From NCBI GenBank assembly GCA_963730315.1, contig CAVSRD010000012.1, positions 186,001-250,000 on the forward strand: 64,000 nucleotides of DNA. The letters run 5' to 3'. The notes beneath the pieces are model-generated. The model was given only the letters and a program-made list of their open reading frames with translations. It did not search any database and was not told the DNA's origin. This document shows, piece by piece, positions 7,418-15,839 of this stretch (position 1 is the stretch's first letter; every line of letters begins with the position of its first letter). This DNA is from VRUE01 sp963730315 (GTDB lineage Bacteria; Actinomycetota; Thermoleophilia; Solirubrobacterales; 70-9). Made by a program: the position numbers and the translations under genes.

Positions 7418-8503
7418 TCAGCCGCGCAGCGGCGGCCCCGCGACGTGTTGCGGCCGAAGGCCCCGGGCACCCGGGGCCTTCGGCGTCTCGGGCCGCGGGG
7501 TGGAGGCCGACTCGGGGTCGAAGCTCGACCAGGGCGCCGGCGCCGGCTCGCGGGCTTCGTAGAGGACGTCGACGCCGGCGAGCCGGTCCTGCCAGCCGCG
7601 CCGCCGTTCGTCGAACAGCACCCCGAGGAAGCCGAGGCCGAGCGGCAGCGTCGCCAGTACGAGGCCGAGCAATCGGCGCAGCGAGTACCGCAGTGGCAGG
7701 CCGCGTCCCGCGACCCCCAACCCGATCCCGAAGAAGCGCATGCCCGGCGTCTGTCCCGCCAGCGACCAGAAGGTGACCAGATAGAGGCCGCCGAGCGCCA
7801 GCCAGGCGGCCGTGCCAAGAGCGAGGGCGAAGCCGGAGAGGCCTTCGCCGCTGCCCGAGAAGAAGGAGGCGACCAGCGCCGCGATCGCCGCCAGACCGGA
7901 GAAGGCGAGGTTGACGAGCAGCGCATCGAGGCCGAAGGCGAGGCCCCGGGTCACCGCCCCGGCGCGCTCGGTCGGCTCGCCGCGGCGGGGACGGAAGGCG
8001 ACCCGCCGCGCCAACCGCTCGACTACGCCGTCGAGGCGGCGGGTCGTGCTGCCGATCGTGTGTCCGATGTCCTCGACGAAGCCGACGCTCTGGGCGCTGA
8101 TCGCAGCGCGCAGCTCGGGCGCCTCGGCGATCCGCTCGACCAGCCGCTGCGCCTCCTCGCTGGCCAGCATCCGCCGCCACACCTCGTCGACCATCTCGCT
8201 GTCGAGCGCCTCGACCAGGGCGCGCTTCACCGCCTCGCTCTGCAGCGCGCCGTGCGCGGCCTCCTCGACCAGCGGGCCCCGCAGCACCCGGACCAGGGCG
8301 CGTTCGACCGCCTCGCTCTCGACCGCCGCCACCATCGCCTCCTCGGCGGCGGTCTGCACGGCCTGGTCGACGCCGGTCGCCTCGGCGACGCTACGCGCCC
8401 CGCGAACCCCGGCGCCGAGCAACCGAACCGAGAGCGGCAATGGCCTCCCGGAGGGACCCTCGCCGGCCGGGGAGTCCTGCCGCGGCGCGGGACCATCCGC
8501 CAT
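7418..8503 (-). CDS. RDD-family membrane protein with helical N-terminal region
   Basis: This 361-residue protein has two parts. Residues 40-170 are soluble and helical, with a repeated pattern built on SEAVERALVRVL, SEAVKRALVEAL and SEMVDEVWRRML. From about residue 180 an RDD domain with three membrane helices begins: the signature GLAFGLDALLVN carries the R/D positions, followed by TFWSLAGQTPGMRFFG and GVLFDERRRGWQDRLAGV. RDD proteins are usually annotated as transport-related, with little direct evidence. It is the last gene of a four-gene minus operon, 2 bases after the cupin gene. A terminator-like hairpin is embedded in its last codons. Confidence 0.82.
   Translation of the reverse strand: MADGPAPRQDSPAGEGPSGRPLPLSVRLLGAGVRGARSVAEATGVDQAVQTAAEEAMVAAVESEAVERALVRVLRGPLVEEAAHGALQSEAVKRALVEALDSEMVDEVWRRMLASEEAQRLVERIAEAPELRAAISAQSVGFVEDIGHTIGSTTRRLDGVVERLARRVAFRPRRGEPTERAGAVTRGLAFGLDALLVNLAFSGLAAIAALVASFFSGSGEGLSGFALALGTAAWLALGGLYLVTFWSLAGQTPGMRFFGIGLGVAGRGLPLRYSLRRLLGLVLATLPLGLGFLGVLFDERRRGWQDRLAGVDVLYEAREPAPAPWSSFDPESASTPRPETPKAPGARGLRPQHVAGPPLRG
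7453..7484 (+). terminator. Hairpin terminator embedded in the 3' end of the RDD gene
   Basis: A perfect 14-bp stem (left arm GCCGAAGGCCCCGG) with a 4-base loop, 47 bases after the stop of the convergent plus-strand gene. It sits inside the last codons of the RDD gene (residues near PKAPGARGLRP). It is well placed to stop plus-strand transcription before it runs antisense into the RDD operon. Confidence 0.6.
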
Positions 8504-8505
8504 CG

Positions 8506-8886
8506 CTAGCCCCGCTCGTGCTCGGCTGCACGCTCGCGCACTTCGGCCTTCTGGTCGAGCGTCATCGCACCGGGATGGCCGTCGCCGGGCCACGGGCTGA
8601 GGAACAGCAGCAGCCGCGCGTCGGAGCGCGCCAGGACCGTGTGCCGCTCGCCGGGCGCGAACTCGAACAAATGCCCGGCCGCCGCCTCGACCCGCTCGCC
8701 GGTCGGCGTGGTGACCTCGACCTCTCCGTCGATCACGACGACCCGGGCGCGCTCGTGCACCTCGTGCTCCTGGAGCTCCTCGCCGGCCGGGAGGCTCAGC
8801 AGCACGGTCCGCGCGTCGTCGGCCGAGGCGAGGATCTCCGGCTGGTGCGGCTCGGCCGCGAGCGCCTTCAGATTCCAGCTCTGCAT
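8506..8886 (-). CDS. Cupin-domain protein
   Basis: This 126-residue single-domain cupin has the first conserved motif as LPAGEELQEHEVHERARVVV-like sequence (residues 33-52) and the second as GHLFEFAPGERHTV (residues 72-85), with the His/Glu positions that bind a metal. Small cupins of this size often act as dioxygenase-like or ligand-sensing proteins. It lies 39 bases after the NUDIX gene and 2 bases before the RDD gene in the same operon. Confidence 0.82.
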   Translation of the reverse strand: MQSWNLKALAAEPHQPEILASADDARTVLLSLPAGEELQEHEVHERARVVVIDGEVEVTTPTGERVEAAAGHLFEFAPGERHTVLARSDARLLLFLSPWPGDGHPGAMTLDQKAEVRERAAEHERG

Positions 8887-8925
8887 CGGCCTGTTGTACC
8901 AGGACGGCGACGGGCGGGCGGCGTG

Positions 8926-9399
8926 CTACCCGAGGCGGTCGAGCAAATGGTCGACGAAGGCAGTTTGAGCCGCGAGGAGCTTGCGCCGCGCCGCAGCGGG
9001 CTCGAACCACTCGGCGCGGTCGACCTCCGGGAACTCGCGCTGGACGCCGGAGCGGGGCGGCCACTCCATCGTGAAGGTGTCGCTGCGCAGCGCCGCGGGG
9101 TCGAAGTCGGCCTCGGCCGCCCAGGCGCGGACCAGCTTGCCGCCCTTCTGGCGCACCGAGCCCAGCTCGATCAGCGCCTCGGGGTCGATCGCCGGCGCCG
9201 CATCGCCCAGCTCCTCGCCCAGCTCACGCAGGGCGCAATCGCGCGGCTCCTCCCCGTCCCAGGGCTCCCCCTTCGGAATCGACCAGGCGCCCAGGTCCCG
9301 CTTCTCCCAGAACGGCCCGCCCGGGTGGACGAGCAGCAACTCGGGCCCGGACGCGGCAAGGCGGTGGAGGAGGATGCCGGCGCTCTGCTTGGCGGCCAC
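8926..9399 (-). CDS. NUDIX hydrolase
   Basis: This 157-residue protein has a complete Nudix box, G-x5-E-x7-R-E-x2-E-E, beginning GEPWDGEEPRD and ending RELGEELGD (residues 44-66). It therefore should hydrolyse a nucleoside diphosphate-X substrate using Mg at the Glu cluster. The surrounding DLGAWSIPKGE resembles proteins that pre-hydrolyse diadenosine polyphosphates or NTPs; the substrate is not predictable. It lies in the operon with the alpha/beta hydrolase (11-base gap) and the cupin. Confidence 0.9.
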   Translation of the reverse strand: MAAKQSAGILLHRLAASGPELLLVHPGGPFWEKRDLGAWSIPKGEPWDGEEPRDCALRELGEELGDAAPAIDPEALIELGSVRQKGGKLVRAWAAEADFDPAALRSDTFTMEWPPRSGVQREFPEVDRAEWFEPAAARRKLLAAQTAFVDHLLDRLG

Positions 9400-9410
9400 G
9401 GCGCCGCGGC

Positions 9411-10343
9411 TCAGGCGACGGCCCGCAGCCGGCTCTTGGCGCGCTGGGCGATCGCCTCGCCCCAGAGCGAGTCGTCGATCCGCACGGGCACGGTGCTCGC
9501 CAGGAAGTCGCCGAGGACAGCGGCCAGGCCGTCGGGGTCTTCCAGATGGGGGAAGTGAGCGGCGCGGGGCAGCTTCTCGTAGCGGCAGTGGGGGATCGCC
9601 TCGCCGGCTTCGCGGCCGTGCGCGGCGGGGATCGTTTGGTCACGCTCTCCCCAGACGATCAGGGTCGGCATCTCACCGAGCAGGTAGAGGCGGTCGCGGG
9701 CGCTGACGTGCTGGCCGTGCATGTCGATCACCGAGCGCAGCGTCTGCAGGAAGGCGCGTCGCGAGCCGGGCTCTCCCAGCGGCCCCAGCGCCCGGGCGAC
9801 CGCCTCCAGGTAGACGCCCTTCGAGCTGCCGCGACTGCGAAGCCGCCCGCCCGCCCGGCCGATCGCCCGGACCAGCCGCGGGTTGGCGGCGAGGCGCAGC
9901 AGCGGCGCCGCACCGGGCAGCGCCGCGCCGCGGAGCAGCAAGCTCACCTCCTGCCCGAGGCCGCCACTTGAGACGAGCACGAGGCGCTCGGTGCGCTGCG
10001 GGAACTGGTAGAAGAACTGCATCGCCACGCCGCCGCCGAGCGAGTGGCCGACGATCGTCGCCCGCTCGACCCCGATCGTCGCCAGCAGGTCGCGGATCGT
10101 CGCCGCGTGGGCGCCGAGCGAGTAGTCGCCGCGCGGAGTCGCCGAGTCTCCGTGGCCGATCAGATCGGGCGCCACCACGCGGTGCGAGCCCGCGAGCCGC
10201 AGCGCCACCTCCTTCCAGTGCCGCGACGAATTGATCATCCCGTGGATCAGGACCACGGTCGGCCCGCTTCCGGCCACCCGGTAGATGGCGCGGTGCCCGT
10301 GCAGGTCGACCTCGTGCGCCTCGAACTCGGTTGGAGCGGCCAT
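9411..10343 (-). CDS. Alpha/beta hydrolase
   Basis: This 310-residue hydrolase from an ATG start shows VVLIHGMINSSRHW (HG oxyanion loop), VVAPDLIGHGDS, the nucleophile elbow VGHSLGGG (Ser near residue 104), an acid loop IVWGERDQTIP and a His loop RAAHFPHLED. It has the general pattern of epoxide-hydrolase/haloperoxidase-like enzymes with a Ser nucleophile, so an esterase or lactonase is likely. It is the first gene of the minus operon that continues with NUDIX, cupin and RDD genes. It is divergent from the LolA-like gene at 10432. Confidence 0.85.
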   Translation of the reverse strand: MAAPTEFEAHEVDLHGHRAIYRVAGSGPTVVLIHGMINSSRHWKEVALRLAGSHRVVAPDLIGHGDSATPRGDYSLGAHAATIRDLLATIGVERATIVGHSLGGGVAMQFFYQFPQRTERLVLVSSGGLGQEVSLLLRGAALPGAAPLLRLAANPRLVRAIGRAGGRLRSRGSSKGVYLEAVARALGPLGEPGSRRAFLQTLRSVIDMHGQHVSARDRLYLLGEMPTLIVWGERDQTIPAAHGREAGEAIPHCRYEKLPRAAHFPHLEDPDGLAAVLGDFLASTVPVRIDDSLWGEAIAQRAKSRLRAVA

Positions 10344-10347
10344 GAAC

Positions 10348-10377
10348 TTGGCACTACTATCAGGCGAGTCTCATACT
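10348..10377 (+). promoter_or_regulatory. Candidate promoter for the LolA-ABC operon
   Basis: TTGGCA at 10348-10353 and CATACT at 10372-10377 are 18 bases apart, upstream of the TTG start at 10432, and match four to five of six consensus positions each. The region also contains the divergent gene's start codon. This is a sequence-only prediction. Confidence 0.3.
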
Positions 10378-10431
10378 CCGTTTAAAGAGGTCTCCTACCG
10401 TGCTGAGACAAACCGCCCCGAGAGGACGCAC

Positions 10432-11607
10432 TTGACGTTCTTGCGACGCATCTCCACCCGCCGGCTATTCGCCCTCGCCGCCACCCTCGCGGCGGTCGCC
10501 ACCGGCACCACCGCGATCGCGATCGCCGCCACCGGTGGCGGTCCGACCCCGCCGCCGAAGCCGCTCGACGAAGCGGTCCACGACGCGCTGACCGCGCCGG
10601 CGCCCGAAGGCGTCAGCGCTCGCGTCCACTTCACCGACAACCTGATCGGCGAATCGGTCCTCGAAGGGTCCGACCCGCTGCTCGGTGGCGCCTCGGGCAG
10701 GCTCTGGGTCTCGGCCGACGGTCGCCTGCGACTCGAGCTTCAGGCCGACGTCTCGAAGGGCAGTGCCGGTGACTTCGAGGTGCTGGTCGAAGGCAACCGC
10801 TTCACGCTCTACGACCCCGGCACGGAAACCGTGTACCGGGGGACGCTGCCGCAACACGGCGCCGGCGACGAAGCCGGGAAGGACGAACCGCCCTCGCTCG
10901 CCCAGGTCCGGGCGGCGATCGGAGAAACGACCGAACACGCGACGCTGAGCGGGGCCGTTCCCTCCGATGTCGCCGGCCGCGCCGCCTACACCGTGCGCAT
11001 CGCTCCGAAGGCGGACGGCGGCCTGGTCGGCGGCGCCGAGCTCGCCTGGGACGCCGCCAACGGCTTGCCGCTGCGGGCCGCCGTCTACGCACGCGGCGAC
11101 AGCTCGCCGGTGCTGGAGCTGAGCGCGACCGAAGTCTCCTTCGGCGCGGTCCCCGACTCGGTCTTCGAAGTGTCGCCGCCACCCGGCGCGAAGGTCGTCG
11201 ACCTCAACCCGCCCGAAGGCGGCGACTCCGCCCCCGTGAAGGGGCTGGACGCGGTCCAGGCCCAGACCTCCTTCCAGCTCAGCGCCCCGCCCAACCTGGC
11301 AGGCATGGCGCGCAACGAGGTGCGGCTGGTGTCGAGCGGCAGCGACTCCGGCGCGCTGATCACCTACGGCAAGGGACTCGGGGGCATCGCCGTGCTCGAG
11401 CTGCCCGCCAAGCAGGAAGCCGGCTCCGGGGGTTCCGACCAGGGGGGCCTGCAGCTCCCGAGCGTCACGATCGACGGCGCGACCAAGGGCAGGGAGCTGC
11501 AAACGCCGCTGGGCACCCTCCTGCGCTTCCAGCGCCCGAGCGTGGACTACACGGTGGTGGGCTCGGTCACGCCCGCCGTCGCCCGGGAAGCCGCGCAGGG
11601 CCTCTAG
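10432..11607 (+). CDS. LolA-like / outer-surface lipoprotein carrier-type secreted protein
   Basis: This 391-residue exported protein starts at TTG 10432, with GAGAGGA 5 bases upstream. Residues 5-35 form a signal anchor with an RR pair (LRRISTRRLFALAA). The mature part has the beta-rich LolA/RseB-like pattern: RVHFTDNLIGES, GRLWVSADGRLRLELQ, FEVLVEGNRFTLYDPG, then VSFGAVPDSVFEVSPPPGAKV near 250-270. In actinobacteria, proteins of this kind are often encoded next to ABC-2 transporters, as here, where the ATPase starts 5 bases downstream. It may bind lipid or antibiotic-like cargo, or act as a sensor; the function is not proven. Confidence 0.75.
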   Translation: MTFLRRISTRRLFALAATLAAVATGTTAIAIAATGGGPTPPPKPLDEAVHDALTAPAPEGVSARVHFTDNLIGESVLEGSDPLLGGASGRLWVSADGRLRLELQADVSKGSAGDFEVLVEGNRFTLYDPGTETVYRGTLPQHGAGDEAGKDEPPSLAQVRAAIGETTEHATLSGAVPSDVAGRAAYTVRIAPKADGGLVGGAELAWDAANGLPLRAAVYARGDSSPVLELSATEVSFGAVPDSVFEVSPPPGAKVVDLNPPEGGDSAPVKGLDAVQAQTSFQLSAPPNLAGMARNEVRLVSSGSDSGALITYGKGLGGIAVLELPAKQEAGSGGSDQGGLQLPSVTIDGATKGRELQTPLGTLLRFQRPSVDYTVVGSVTPAVAREAAQGL

Positions 11608-11612
11608 CAGGC

Positions 11613-12578
11613 ATGCGCGGCGCGGCGCCGATCGAGGTCCGCGGCCTGGTCAAGCGCTACGGCGAGGTCCGTGCTGTCGACCACGTCGACCTGACGGTCG
11701 AGCGCGGAGACGTCTTCGGCTACTTGGGGCCCAACGGCGCCGGCAAGACGACCTCCCTGCGGATGATGCTGGGCCTGGTCCGGCCGGACGAGGGCTCGGT
11801 GCGGTTGTTCGACCGCGATCCCCAGCTCGGAATCGCGGCGCTGGAGGGCGTTGCCGGCTTCGTCGAGGCGCCGGCCTTCTACCCCTACCTGAGCGCTCGC
11901 GAGAACCTGCGGCTCTGCGCCGCCCTCGACGGCGGCGATGCGGCAGACCGGATCGAGGAGGTGCTCGACGTCGTCGAGCTGAGCGGGCGGGCACGCGACA
12001 AGGTCGGGGGCTACTCGCACGGGATGCGCCAGCGGCTGGGAATCGCCTCGGCGCTGCTGCGTCGCCCGCGACTGCTGCTGCTCGACGAGCCGGCGACCGG
12101 ACTCGACCCGGGCGGGATGCGCGACATGCGCGAGCTGATCCGCGACCTCGCCGCGCGGGGAATCACGGTGCTGCTCTCCAGCCACCTGCTTGGCGAGGTC
12201 GAAGAGCTCTGCAACCGCGTGGCGATCGTCCGCTCCGGCCGGGTCGTCTACGAGGGCTCGCTGGCCGAGCTGCGCGACCGCGCCGGGGTCACCTATCTGC
12301 TGCGGACGGGCGATGACTCCCTGGCGATCGGGGTGTGCGCGGCCCAGACCGGGATCGAAGAGGTGCGCGAGGCGCCGCAGGGAGGTCTCCTCTTCAGGGC
12401 CGCCGGGAAGAGGGCGGTGGGCGAGCTCTCGCTCGCCTTGGCCGAGTCGGGCGCACCGCCGCTCGAGCTGAGCCCACGCCAGGCAAGCCTCGAGGACCTC
12501 TTCTTCCAGCTCACCGAGGGCGACGATGCCGCCGCGGGTGCCGCCCGCATGGCCGCCGCGGCGGAGGAGCTGGCCTGA
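11613..12578 (+). CDS. ABC transporter ATP-binding protein (ABC-2 type)
   Basis: This 321-residue ATPase has Walker A GPNGAGKTTS (near residue 41), a Q-loop region, the signature YSHGMRQRLGIASAL, Walker B LLLLDEPATGLDP and the H-loop SSHLLGEVEEL. The C-terminal 100 residues are the extension typical of drug- or bacitracin-type exporters. Its stop overlaps the start of the permease by one base (TGATG). It is expected to export an unknown hydrophobic compound with the permease, together with the LolA-like protein. Confidence 0.92.
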   Translation: MRGAAPIEVRGLVKRYGEVRAVDHVDLTVERGDVFGYLGPNGAGKTTSLRMMLGLVRPDEGSVRLFDRDPQLGIAALEGVAGFVEAPAFYPYLSARENLRLCAALDGGDAADRIEEVLDVVELSGRARDKVGGYSHGMRQRLGIASALLRRPRLLLLDEPATGLDPGGMRDMRELIRDLAARGITVLLSSHLLGEVEELCNRVAIVRSGRVVYEGSLAELRDRAGVTYLLRTGDDSLAIGVCAAQTGIEEVREAPQGGLLFRAAGKRAVGELSLALAESGAPPLELSPRQASLEDLFFQLTEGDDAAAGAARMAAAAEELA

Positions 12579-13393
12579 TGCCGGGATTGCCGACCGTGTA
12601 CCGCTGGGAGCTGCGCAAGCTGCGCGCGCAGAAGCGCACCTACCTCGGCCTCGGCGCGGCCGCGGCGGTCCCGGCCATCTTCGTCACCGCGCTCGCGATC
12701 CGAAACGGCGAACCGCGCGACGTCGCCTTCGGACGCTACGTGCACGACACCGGCCTGGCCATCCCGCTGGTCCTGCTGCTGTTCGGCTCGGTCTGGCTGT
12801 TCCCGCTGATCACCGCGCTGGTCGCCGGAGACATCGTCGCCTCCGAGGACCGCGACCGCACGCTGAAGACGATCCTCACCCGGTCGGTCGAGCGCCAGCG
12901 CCTGTTCGCCGCGAAGGCGCTGGCGGCCGTCACCTACGCAACCGCCGCGATCGCCCTGAGCGGCGCCGTCGCCCTCGCCGCCGGGATCCTCGCCTCCGGC
13001 TTCAACCCGATCGTGACGCTCTCCGGCACCGAGGTCTCCGCCTCGCACGGCCTCGCCCTGGTCGGCGCCAGCCTGCTCGTCTACCTGCTTCCGATCCTCG
13101 CCGTCGCCTGCATCGGCCTGCTGCTCTCGACCGTCTTCCAAAACAGCGCCGCGGCGATCGTCGGCACCCTGATGTTCTCGCTGCTGCTCCAGCTGATCGG
13201 CATCCTGCCCGGGCTCGGTGGCCTGCATCCCTACCTCCTCAGCACCCAGTTCCAGGCCTGGCAGGGCTTCCTCCGTGTCCCCGTCGACTGGGCGCCGGTC
13301 CTTCGCGCGCTCTGGGTCTGCGCCCTCTACGCGTTGCCCTCGCTGCTCGTCGCCACGGTCGTCTTCCTGCGCCGTGACGTCGCCGGCGAGTAG
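12578..13393 (+). CDS. ABC-2 type transporter permease
   Basis: This 271-residue membrane protein has about six hydrophobic segments. It begins with the cytosolic YRWELRKLRAQKRTY motif seen in ABC-2 permeases, and contains VASEDRDRTLKTILTRSVERQRLFAAK (a coupling-helix-like cytosolic loop near residues 87-110). It is translationally coupled to the ATPase. The gene ends 15 bases from the stop of the convergent epimerase gene. Confidence 0.9.
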   Translation: MPGLPTVYRWELRKLRAQKRTYLGLGAAAAVPAIFVTALAIRNGEPRDVAFGRYVHDTGLAIPLVLLLFGSVWLFPLITALVAGDIVASEDRDRTLKTILTRSVERQRLFAAKALAAVTYATAAIALSGAVALAAGILASGFNPIVTLSGTEVSASHGLALVGASLLVYLLPILAVACIGLLLSTVFQNSAAAIVGTLMFSLLLQLIGILPGLGGLHPYLLSTQFQAWQGFLRVPVDWAPVLRALWVCALYALPSLLVATVVFLRRDVAGE

Positions 13394-13408
13394 GCATCGC
13401 CGACCGCA

Positions 13409-14377
13409 TCAGGTGACCACGCCCGCGGCCGCGGCCGCCAGTGCCGCCGCGGCGGGACGGCTGCGGTATCCCAGCTCCCGTCGCGCCTTCGCGTCGTCGA
13501 AGAGCATCGGTCGGCGGGCCAGCCGCACCTCGTCGAGGACGAGCAGCGAGGACTCGCGGCCGATCGCGGCGAGCGCCGCCGTCGAGGCGCCCGCGGCGAG
13601 GTAGGCGACCCGCCAGGGGACCGCGATCCGCGGCGGCCGCCTGCCGGCGGCACGGGCGACGATCGCGAAGACCTCCCTCATCGAGAGGTTCTCGCCGCCC
13701 AGCAGGTAGCGGTGGCCGCTCCGGCCCCGCTCGAAGGCGCTCCTGTGGCCGGCCGCCACGTCCTCGACGGCGACGACGTTGAGGGCGCCGCCGGCGAGGT
13801 AGGCGCGGATCCGCCCCCGGGCGACGTCGGAGACCATCTTCCCGGTCGGGGTCGGGCGCCGGTCCCCCGGGCCGACCGGCGTGGTCGGGTTGACGACGAC
13901 GACGTCGAGCCCCTCCCGTGCCGCGCGCAGGGCGAGGCGCTCGCCCTCGAGCTTGGTTCGCTTGTAGGGGACCGCCAGCTCCCGCCGCGGGGCCGTGTCG
14001 TCCTCGGTCGCCACGCGGCCCGCCACCGGCCCGCAGGTCGCCGACGAGCTGGTGTGGACGACGCGGCGGCGGAGCGGTCCCCGCGCCGCCAGCTCCAGCA
14101 CCAGTCGCGTCCCCCCCACGTTGATCGCCTCCATCGCGCTCGCCTCCGCAGCTGCGTAGCTGTAGAGCGCCGCCAGGTGAAAGACGGCGTCGCAGTCCTG
14201 CATCGCCCGCGCCAGCGCCCCGGCGTCGAGCAGGTCTCCGACCGCCGCCTCGGCGCCGCGGGGCAGCCGCTCGGGCGGCTGCCGGTCGAATGCGCGCACC
14301 TCGGCGCCCCCGGCCGCCAGCGCCGCGGCCACGTGGCCGCCGATGAAGCCGGCAGCCCCGGTGACCAGCGCCCTCAT
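13409..14377 (-). CDS. HpnA-like NAD-dependent epimerase/dehydratase
   Basis: This 322-residue extended SDR has the NAD-binding start VTGAAGFIGGHVA, DCDAVFHLAALYSY, the active-site triad region TSSSATCG with Y-x3-K as YKRTK, then VVNPTTPVGPGDRRPTPTG and VAVEDVAAGH, LLGGENLSM. The NPTTPVGPGD and GGENLSM stretches match the hopanoid-associated sugar epimerase HpnA as I remember it. The ATG start overlaps the stop of the upstream aminotransferase (ATGA), so the two are translationally coupled. No squalene-hopene cyclase lies in the window, so a hopanoid role is an inference from family resemblance only. Confidence 0.8.
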   Translation of the reverse strand: MRALVTGAAGFIGGHVAAALAAGGAEVRAFDRQPPERLPRGAEAAVGDLLDAGALARAMQDCDAVFHLAALYSYAAAEASAMEAINVGGTRLVLELAARGPLRRRVVHTSSSATCGPVAGRVATEDDTAPRRELAVPYKRTKLEGERLALRAAREGLDVVVVNPTTPVGPGDRRPTPTGKMVSDVARGRIRAYLAGGALNVVAVEDVAAGHRSAFERGRSGHRYLLGGENLSMREVFAIVARAAGRRPPRIAVPWRVAYLAAGASTAALAAIGRESSLLVLDEVRLARRPMLFDDAKARRELGYRSRPAAAALAAAAAGVVT

Positions 14378-15780
14378 GAAGCGCCGCGCAGCCGCGCAGC
14401 CGCCGCGCCGCGGGCCAGCCGCCACCCGGTGCGGGCGGCCGCGGACGGCGTTCGTTCCGCCGCCCGGACCACCCTCTCCAGCGCGGCCGCGAAGCGTCGC
14501 AGCTCCTCCTCGGAGACGACCAGCGCCGGCAGCGCCTTGATCACGTTCATGCGATGGCCCGCCACCTGGCAGAAGACGCGGTGCTGGTGGAAGAGGGGAA
14601 CGGTGACGAGCTGCGCGCCCAGCCCAGGCTGGGCGCGCTCGGCCATCCTCCAGGTCGCGTGCGACGCGAAGCCGCCGGGAGGACCGAGCTCGATCGCCCA
14701 CATCAGGCCGAGGCCGCGAACATCGCGGACGATCTCGTAGCGGTCGACCAGCGGGGCGGTCAGCTCGAGCAGCAGCCGGCCGAGCCGCTCCGCCCGTTCG
14801 GCCAGCCTCTCCCGCTCGAGCACGCGCAGCGTGGCGAGCCCCGCCGCCGCGGCCAGGTCGTTGCCGCCGAAGGTCGAGCTGTGACGCACGCCCCGCTCCA
14901 TGCTGTCGAAGACCTCGTCCATCACCGCCCTAGAGACGAGAACCGCCCCGACCGGGACCATTCCGCCCGACAGCGCCTTCGCGAGGCAGACCATGTCCGG
15001 CTCGAGCCCCCAGTGCTCGAGCGCCAGGAAGCGGCCGGTCCGCCCCAGCCCGGTCTGCACCTCGTCGACCACGAACAGGGCGCCGGCCTCGCGGCAGAGC
15101 CCCTGCGCGGCCTCGAGATAGCCGGGGGGCGGCAGGTTGACGCCCTTGCCCTGGATCGGCTCGACCACGAAGGCGGCAACGTCGCCCGCCGCCAGCTCGC
15201 GGGCGAGAGCCTGGGGATCGCCGAACGGCACCGCATCGCAGCCGGGCAACAGCGGCTCGAAACCCTCGCGGAACTCCTCGTTGCCGTTCAGCGAGAGCGC
15301 CCCCATGGTGAGTCCGTGGAAGGAGTGGCTGGCGTGCAGGACGCGCGACCGCCCGGAGGCGGCGCGGGCGAGCTTGATCGCCGCCTCGACCGCCTCGGTG
15401 CCGCTGTTGGCGGGGACCATCGCGTCGACGCTGTCCGGGGCGCGGGCGAGCAGCTCCTCTGCCAGCAAGCCGCTCAGCAGGGTCACCCCGAGCTGCGGCA
15501 TGTTGGGGGTGCGGACGGCGAGGACTTCGTCGATCGCAGCCGCAACCGCGGGGTGGTTTCGGCCCACCGCGAAGACCCCGTGGCCACCGACCAGATCGAG
15601 GTAGCGCTCGCCGCGATCGTCGATCAGGTGCTCGCCCTCGCCGCCGACCCAGCGGCGGTCGAAGCCCAGGGTGCGGACGATGCGGCCCAGCTGCGGATTG
15701 AGGTGACGGTCATTGAGCGCCATCTCCTCGCCGGCGCGCTCGGCAAGCAGCTCGCGGACTTTGAGCTGGCCGCTGCCCAT
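14374..15780 (-). CDS. Class III PLP-dependent aminotransferase (HpnO/acetylornithine type)
   Basis: This 468-residue enzyme contains PANSGTEAVEAAIKLAR, FHGLTMGALSLNG, VVEPIQGKGVNLPPPGYL, FVVDEVQTGLGRTG, the PLP lysine in CLAKALSGGMVPVGA and SSTFGGNDLAAAAG. It therefore transfers an amino group using pyridoxal phosphate, with omega-amino or sugar-like acceptors typical of class III. The overlap with the HpnA-like epimerase suggests a shared pathway, possibly hopanoid side-chain amination (HpnO-type), but ornithine or putrescine aminotransferase activity is also possible. The start at 15780 is ATG. Confidence 0.82.
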   Translation of the reverse strand: MGSGQLKVRELLAERAGEEMALNDRHLNPQLGRIVRTLGFDRRWVGGEGEHLIDDRGERYLDLVGGHGVFAVGRNHPAVAAAIDEVLAVRTPNMPQLGVTLLSGLLAEELLARAPDSVDAMVPANSGTEAVEAAIKLARAASGRSRVLHASHSFHGLTMGALSLNGNEEFREGFEPLLPGCDAVPFGDPQALARELAAGDVAAFVVEPIQGKGVNLPPPGYLEAAQGLCREAGALFVVDEVQTGLGRTGRFLALEHWGLEPDMVCLAKALSGGMVPVGAVLVSRAVMDEVFDSMERGVRHSSTFGGNDLAAAAGLATLRVLERERLAERAERLGRLLLELTAPLVDRYEIVRDVRGLGLMWAIELGPPGGFASHATWRMAERAQPGLGAQLVTVPLFHQHRVFCQVAGHRMNVIKALPALVVSEEELRRFAAALERVVRAAERTPSAAARTGWRLARGAAAARLRGAS

Positions 15781-15839
15781 GCGCGTCAGCGTAGCTCCAC
15801 CGACTCCCGCCCGAGGCGGAATCGGATGGCCGCCGCGCG

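Noticed and set aside
10348..10377. CIRCE-like inverted repeat (TTGGCACT ... GAGT) upstream of the LolA-like gene
   Set aside because: Only the left half resembles the HrcA site; the right half matches at four bases, and the gene is not a heat-shock gene.
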